A stretch of 44,681 bases of DNA from an uncultured Collinsella sp. (GTDB lineage Bacteria > Actinomycetota > Coriobacteriia > Coriobacteriales > Coriobacteriaceae): contig UQHQ01000015.1 of assembly GCA_900540945.1 (NCBI GenBank), forward strand, positions 1 through 44,681, given 5' to 3'. The position numbers were made by a program, and so were the translations under genes. The first letter of the stretch is position 1, and every line of letters begins with the position of its first letter. Below the pieces are notes generated by a model that saw only the letters and a list, made by a program, of their open reading frames with translations, did not search any database and was not told the origin of the DNA. Below, piece after piece: positions 41,204-44,681 of the stretch.

Positions 41204-43180
41204 ATGGCGATTTGGGCGACGGAATCGAGCGAACAATGCGAAAGCGAGTTGGCGGCGGCTGAAGTGGCGCTGCCCGAACTGCTGGCGCCTGCTGGCGGGC
41301 TCGACCAGATGCTCGCGGCGATTGCGGCGGGTGCCGATGCCATCTATGCGGGGCTGGACGGATTCAACGCTCGAGTGAGCGCGCATGGCTTTAACGATGA
41401 TGAGTTCGCGCGCGGTTGTGCCGTGGCCCATGCCCATGGCGTGCGTGTGTACGTGACGCTCAACGTATTCGTGTTCGATGATGAGCTTGCCGACGCCGTG
41501 GCGTTGGGGGCGCATGCGCACGCGTTGGGTGCCGATGCGTTGATTGTGGCCGATGCCGGGCTGGCTTGCGCGCTACGTGCGGCGATTTCGGGGGTCGAGA
41601 TTCACCTGTCCACTCAGGCGGGCGCTCATAGCGAGGGTGCCGTGCAGTTGGCTGCCAAGGAGTTGGGCGTTGAGCGCGTGACGACTGCGCGCGAGCTGAG
41701 CGTGGTAGAGATTGAGACGCTTTGCGCTACTGGCGTGCCCATCGAGGTGTTCTGTCACGGCGCTATTTGCATTGGATACTCGGGTGCGTGCGGGTTCTCT
41801 GCCCTTCGACGTGGCCGCTCTGCGATGCGCGGTGATTGCACTCAACCGTGCCGTCTATCCTATGACTTGGTGGACGAGGCGGGGCAGAGTGTTGTTGCTG
41901 TCGAAGGGGATCGTCTGCTTTGTCCGCGTGACTATCTGGGCATCGCGCATCTGCCCGAGCTTGTTGCCGCCGGCGTGGCATCGCTCAAGATCGAGGGGCG
42001 CATGAAGAATCCCGACTACGTCTTTAACGTGGTGAGGGTGTGGCGTCGGGCGCTCAATATGCTGCGCGACGGCACATGGGATGCCGATGCGGTGCCGGCG
42101 CTTGAGCGCGAGCTGGGAAGGTCGTTCAACCGCGGCTTTACCGATGCGTATCTGCGGGGTCGTTCGGGCGCCGAGCTCATGAGCTTTGAGCGCGCGATCA
42201 ACCAGGGCGTGCGCGTGGGCCACTTGGTGGCGGTGGGTCACGAAGAGGTGACGGTTGAGCTTGATGCCGCCGTGGCGGCGGGCGATACGCTCGAGATCCG
42301 ATTTTACCCGGGTGCCGACGCGCGTCCCGATGTGCCCAAGCGCTGGCCACAGGTGCCTTGCCCCGTGGATGCCGCTGCGGGAGAGCGCATCATCGTGCAT
42401 TGCAAACGCAAGGTGGACGCGGGCTGCGAGGTCTATCTGATTCGCAGTGCCGGCGTGCTGGGGCAGACGGCAACGGTGTTGGAGCGCATACGGGTCGAGG
42501 CAGATGCGGTCGCGCCTGCTGAGCAGTCCGTTGAGGTGCTGCCGTTTGAGGGCGTTCTGGCAGATGGCGATGTACCGACGGAGTTGGCGGGACCGGCGGA
42601 GCCGGCAAAGCATGAGGCTTTTGCTCGTATGGTCTTTGCCTGGGAGCTGATGGATTTGGATCCGCGCGATGAGCGGGATCTGTCCGATGCGACGGTGGTG
42701 CTCGACGAAGTGTGCCGCGCAGGCGACGCCGAGCGGACTCGAGCGCTTATGCAACGTGCCGGGCGTATTGTTTGCCGCAACCTGGGGCAGGTGGCGATGG
42801 CCCGCGAGCTGGGCACGACGTTTGACGTGGCGGCGCCGGTGTTCTGCGCCAATCGGGCCACGCTTGCCTGGCTGCGCGGGCTTGGCGCGAGGTGGGTATA
42901 CTTGCCTGCCGAGTTGCTCAGCAATGACAGGGAGCGTATTGCCGAGCTGGCTGCTGAACCCGGCGTCTTGGGTCCGTTCGACGCCGACTGTCCCGAGCTT
43001 ATGGTGTGCGAGCACTGCCTGCTGACCGCCGAGGGCGTCTGTGCCACCGATGCGACGGGGCAGGTCCGTTGCCGCGACTGCTTGCGTCGTCGGCAGGTGC
43101 GATATCTGGTCGAGCGTGACGGTACGCGTCTGCCAGTTGCCATCGACGCATGCGGCAGGACGAGGATTTTCCTGTCGTAG
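41204..43180 (+). CDS. U32 family peptidase (RlhA/TrhP/YegQ superfamily)
   Basis: A 658-residue U32 protein. The N-terminal barrel starts PELLAPAGGLDQMLAAIAAG and carries the signature EVFCHGAICIGYSGACGFS followed by CTQPCR, Cys residues that in the RlhA/TrhP members bind an Fe-S cluster for RNA hydroxylation. LKIEGRMKNPDYV is also typical. The C-terminal third holds an additional domain and ends with CEHC and CRDC pairs, resembling a zinc ribbon. Original annotation as collagenase-like peptidase and the RNA-hydroxylation role are both described for the superfamily; I cannot separate them here. ATG 41204 has AAGGAG upstream. It is 96 bp before tyrS. Confidence 0.88.
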   Translation: MAIWATESSEQCESELAAAEVALPELLAPAGGLDQMLAAIAAGADAIYAGLDGFNARVSAHGFNDDEFARGCAVAHAHGVRVYVTLNVFVFDDELADAVALGAHAHALGADALIVADAGLACALRAAISGVEIHLSTQAGAHSEGAVQLAAKELGVERVTTARELSVVEIETLCATGVPIEVFCHGAICIGYSGACGFSALRRGRSAMRGDCTQPCRLSYDLVDEAGQSVVAVEGDRLLCPRDYLGIAHLPELVAAGVASLKIEGRMKNPDYVFNVVRVWRRALNMLRDGTWDADAVPALERELGRSFNRGFTDAYLRGRSGAELMSFERAINQGVRVGHLVAVGHEEVTVELDAAVAAGDTLEIRFYPGADARPDVPKRWPQVPCPVDAAAGERIIVHCKRKVDAGCEVYLIRSAGVLGQTATVLERIRVEADAVAPAEQSVEVLPFEGVLADGDVPTELAGPAEPAKHEAFARMVFAWELMDLDPRDERDLSDATVVLDEVCRAGDAERTRALMQRAGRIVCRNLGQVAMARELGTTFDVAAPVFCANRATLAWLRGLGARWVYLPAELLSNDRERIAELAAEPGVLGPFDADCPELMVCEHCLLTAEGVCATDATGQVRCRDCLRRRQVRYLVERDGTRLPVAIDACGRTRIFLS

Positions 43181-43228
43181 ATGCTGCGTCGCGTCAGTTT
43201 GTTATCATAAGAGAGTTTATGGACTTCC

Positions 43229-43255
43229 AGCACCGCCGTTTTCGGCGAGGGTGCT
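43229..43255 (+). promoter_or_regulatory. Small hairpin in the tyrS leader
   Basis: AGCACC (43229-43234) pairs with GGTGCT (43250-43255), with CCG/CGG inside and a short loop, shortly before AAAGGAGG. It is too small for a T-box riboswitch. Confidence 0.4.
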
Positions 43256-43276
43256 ATAGCAAAAGGAGGATACCCA

Positions 43277-44488
43277 ATGCTGTCTGTTGACGAGCAAATG
43301 CGTATCATCACCTCGGGCGCCGCGCAGATCGTTCCCGAGGCCGACCTTCGCAAGAAGCTTGAGAAGGGCGAGCCCCTCAACATCAAGCTCGGCGTCGACC
43401 CCACCAGCCCCGACCTGCACTTGGGCCACGCCGTGCCGCTGCGCAAGATGCGTCAGTTCCAGGACCTGGGCCACAACGTCACCCTCATCATCGGCAACGG
43501 TACCGCGTTGATTGGCGACCCTTCGGGCAAGAATTCCACCCGTCCGCAGCTTTCGCAGGAGCAGATCGAGGCCAATGCCGAGACCTACGTGAGCCAGGCC
43601 ATGAAGATCCTGGATCCCGAGAAGACCACCATCGTGCACAACGGTGACTGGATCTTGTCGATGGATCTGGCCGGTCTGCTGCAGGTGTGCTCCAAGTTCA
43701 CCGTCGCCCGTATTCTCGAGCGCGACGACTTTACCAAGCGCTACCAGTCTCAGACGCCGATCGCCCTGCATGAGTTCCTGTATCCCGTGATGCAGGCTTT
43801 CGACTCCGTGCAGATCAAGGCCGACGTGGAGATGGGCGGCACCGACCAGCTCTTCAACCTGCTTGCCGGCCGTGAGCTCATGGAGAAGATGGGCATGGAG
43901 CCACAGATCGCGCTCACCATGCCGCTGCTCGAGGGCACCGATGGCGTCCGTAAGATGTCCAAGTCCTACGGTAACTACATCGGCCTGACCGACGCGCCCA
44001 AGGATATGTTCGGCAAGACCATGTCCATCCCCGACGAGATGATCGGCAAGTACTACCGCCTGGCGAGCTCGCTCACCCCGGCCGAGGTCGACAAGATCGA
44101 CGCTGCCCTGGCCGACGGCTCCGCCGATCCCTATGAGCTCAAGCGCGCTCTGGGCCGCGACCTGTGCGACACCTACCACGGCGCCGGTGCAGGCGACGAG
44201 GCTCAGGCCGAGTTCGACCGCGTGTTCAAGGAGGGCCAGCTCGCCGACTTCCCCGAGAAGCACATTGAGCTGACTGTTAACGACGAGGGCCAGATCTACC
44301 TCGCCGGCCTGCTCAAGGACCTGGGCCTTTCGGCCAGCGCCGGCCAGGCCCGTCGCGACATCGACGGCGGCGGCGTCAAGATCAACGGCAAGGCCGTGGC
44401 TCCCAAGAGCTACAACATCGACCCCAGCGCCCTCAAGCTGGGCGACACCCTCTCCGTGGGCAAGCGCAAGGGCTTTAAGTTGATTTAG
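43277..44488 (+). CDS. tyrS: Tyrosine-tRNA ligase
   Basis: A 403-residue class I synthetase. HLGH (48-51) is the HIGH motif and KMSKS (226-230) the second signature; GVDPTSPDLHLG is the nucleotide-binding block. The C-terminal S4-like domain (GLSASAGQARRDIDGGGVK) binds tRNA. It corresponds to the TyrZ-type arrangement with a compact C-terminus. AAAGGAGG precedes the ATG. The leader is under 100 bp. Confidence 0.96.
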   Translation: MLSVDEQMRIITSGAAQIVPEADLRKKLEKGEPLNIKLGVDPTSPDLHLGHAVPLRKMRQFQDLGHNVTLIIGNGTALIGDPSGKNSTRPQLSQEQIEANAETYVSQAMKILDPEKTTIVHNGDWILSMDLAGLLQVCSKFTVARILERDDFTKRYQSQTPIALHEFLYPVMQAFDSVQIKADVEMGGTDQLFNLLAGRELMEKMGMEPQIALTMPLLEGTDGVRKMSKSYGNYIGLTDAPKDMFGKTMSIPDEMIGKYYRLASSLTPAEVDKIDAALADGSADPYELKRALGRDLCDTYHGAGAGDEAQAEFDRVFKEGQLADFPEKHIELTVNDEGQIYLAGLLKDLGLSASAGQARRDIDGGGVKINGKAVAPKSYNIDPSALKLGDTLSVGKRKGFKLI

Positions 44489-44515
44489 TTACGCGGTTTT
44501 ACCAAACCGCGTAAC
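44488..44515 (+). terminator. Hairpin after tyrS, probable terminator
   Basis: Perfect 12-bp stem GTTACGCGGTTT / AAACCGCGTAAC with a 4-nt loop, touching the stop codon. There is no T-tract behind it. Confidence 0.6.
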
Positions 44516-44528
44516 GACTCGACGCTGC

Positions 44529-44627
44529 AAACCCGCCAGAGCGGCAATCTGCCTTTCAACTTCGGCGGCATGACCAGAAGGTCAATGCCGCCTTGTTTCA
44601 AGGCACCTTGCTCGCTCTGGCGGGTTT
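44529..44627. repeat. Long nested inverted repeat, about 99 nt
   Basis: The outer arms are AAACCCGCCAGAGCG (44529-44543) and CGCTCTGGCGGGTTT (44613-44627). Middle pairs are GCCTT (44551-44555) with AAGGC (44600-44604). The inner hairpin is GGCGGCATGACC (44564-44575) with 44580-44592, with one bulged A and an AGAA loop. It could be a terminator, structured RNA or palindromic repeat element. The last 54 bases of the window hold nothing else I can call. Confidence 0.7.
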
Positions 44628-44681
44628 TCGCTCATATGACCCAATCCGCTGTCAAGAGCCACAATGGCCCCGCCGACCGCT

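Noticed and set aside
43181..43276. T-box riboswitch upstream of tyrS
   Set aside because: The leader is under 100 nt and shows only a small hairpin, without a T-box sequence or specifier stem.

Overview
The window looks like chromosome of a gut Coriobacteriia actinobacterium, most probably Collinsella. This is inferred from the high-GC coding style, GTG/TTG starts behind strong purine-rich ribosome-binding sites, the gene content (selenium-dependent molybdenum hydroxylase accessory genes, a solitary ArgR, zinc-type S14 and L36) and the gene order. No tRNA, rRNA, CRISPR array, integrase or transposase was seen.

Layout. (1) 1-1145: 3' part of an NCS2 purine/xanthine-type permease. (2) 1146-20848: an accessory, defence-rich region. 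It starts with the relic of an ATPase/nuclease gene, a DUF4143-type AAA ATPase behind a 5 x 23-bp repeat array, a DEDDh exonuclease and an orphan coiled-coil protein. The core is a leftward operon: ribbon-helix-helix regulator, PLD-like/SNF2 helicase, DUF4391 protein, OLD-family ATPase/TOPRIM nuclease, type III methyltransferase Mod, type III restriction subunit Res, then a GmrSD-like DUF262/DUF1524 protein. mod is split by a frameshift exactly at a G7 tract, which suggests phase variation. A small hypothetical gene and a second DUF4143 ATPase, behind a 4 x 33-bp repeat array, close the region. (3) 20886-25834: a one-TM hypothetical protein, a YheO-type PAS regulator and the accessory genes mocA-like, yqeC, yqeB and xdhC. 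(4) 26156-36794: ribosomal-protein, translocation and transcription genes rplE-rpsN-rpsH-rplF-rplR-rpsE-rpmD-rplO-secY-adk-map-infA-rpmJ-rpsM-rpsK-rpsD-rpoA-rplQ, a strong terminator, then truA. The cluster starts at rplE with its own promoter-like sequence and structured leader; the usual upstream genes (rplN, rplX) are not next to it. (5) 36914-44488: a divergent glycosyltransferase-like protein, argR, a class A penicillin-binding protein with an in-frame tandem-repeat tail, a U32 peptidase and tyrS, followed by two large hairpins.

How it fits together. The leftward operon probably modifies and restricts DNA. Mod would set host methylation, Res and the PLD/SNF2 helicase would act on foreign DNA, and OLD and DUF262 would add further nuclease layers. 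The RHH protein probably autoregulates the operon through a palindrome next to its -10 box. The molybdenum hydroxylase accessory genes, and perhaps the NCS2 permease, point to anaerobic purine or related heterocycle catabolism; the hydroxylase itself lies outside the window. The most unusual signals are the two strictly periodic repeat arrays that abut both DUF4143 ATPase genes, the G7 switch in mod, the OLD gene inside a type III operon, and the detached rplE end of the ribosomal cluster.
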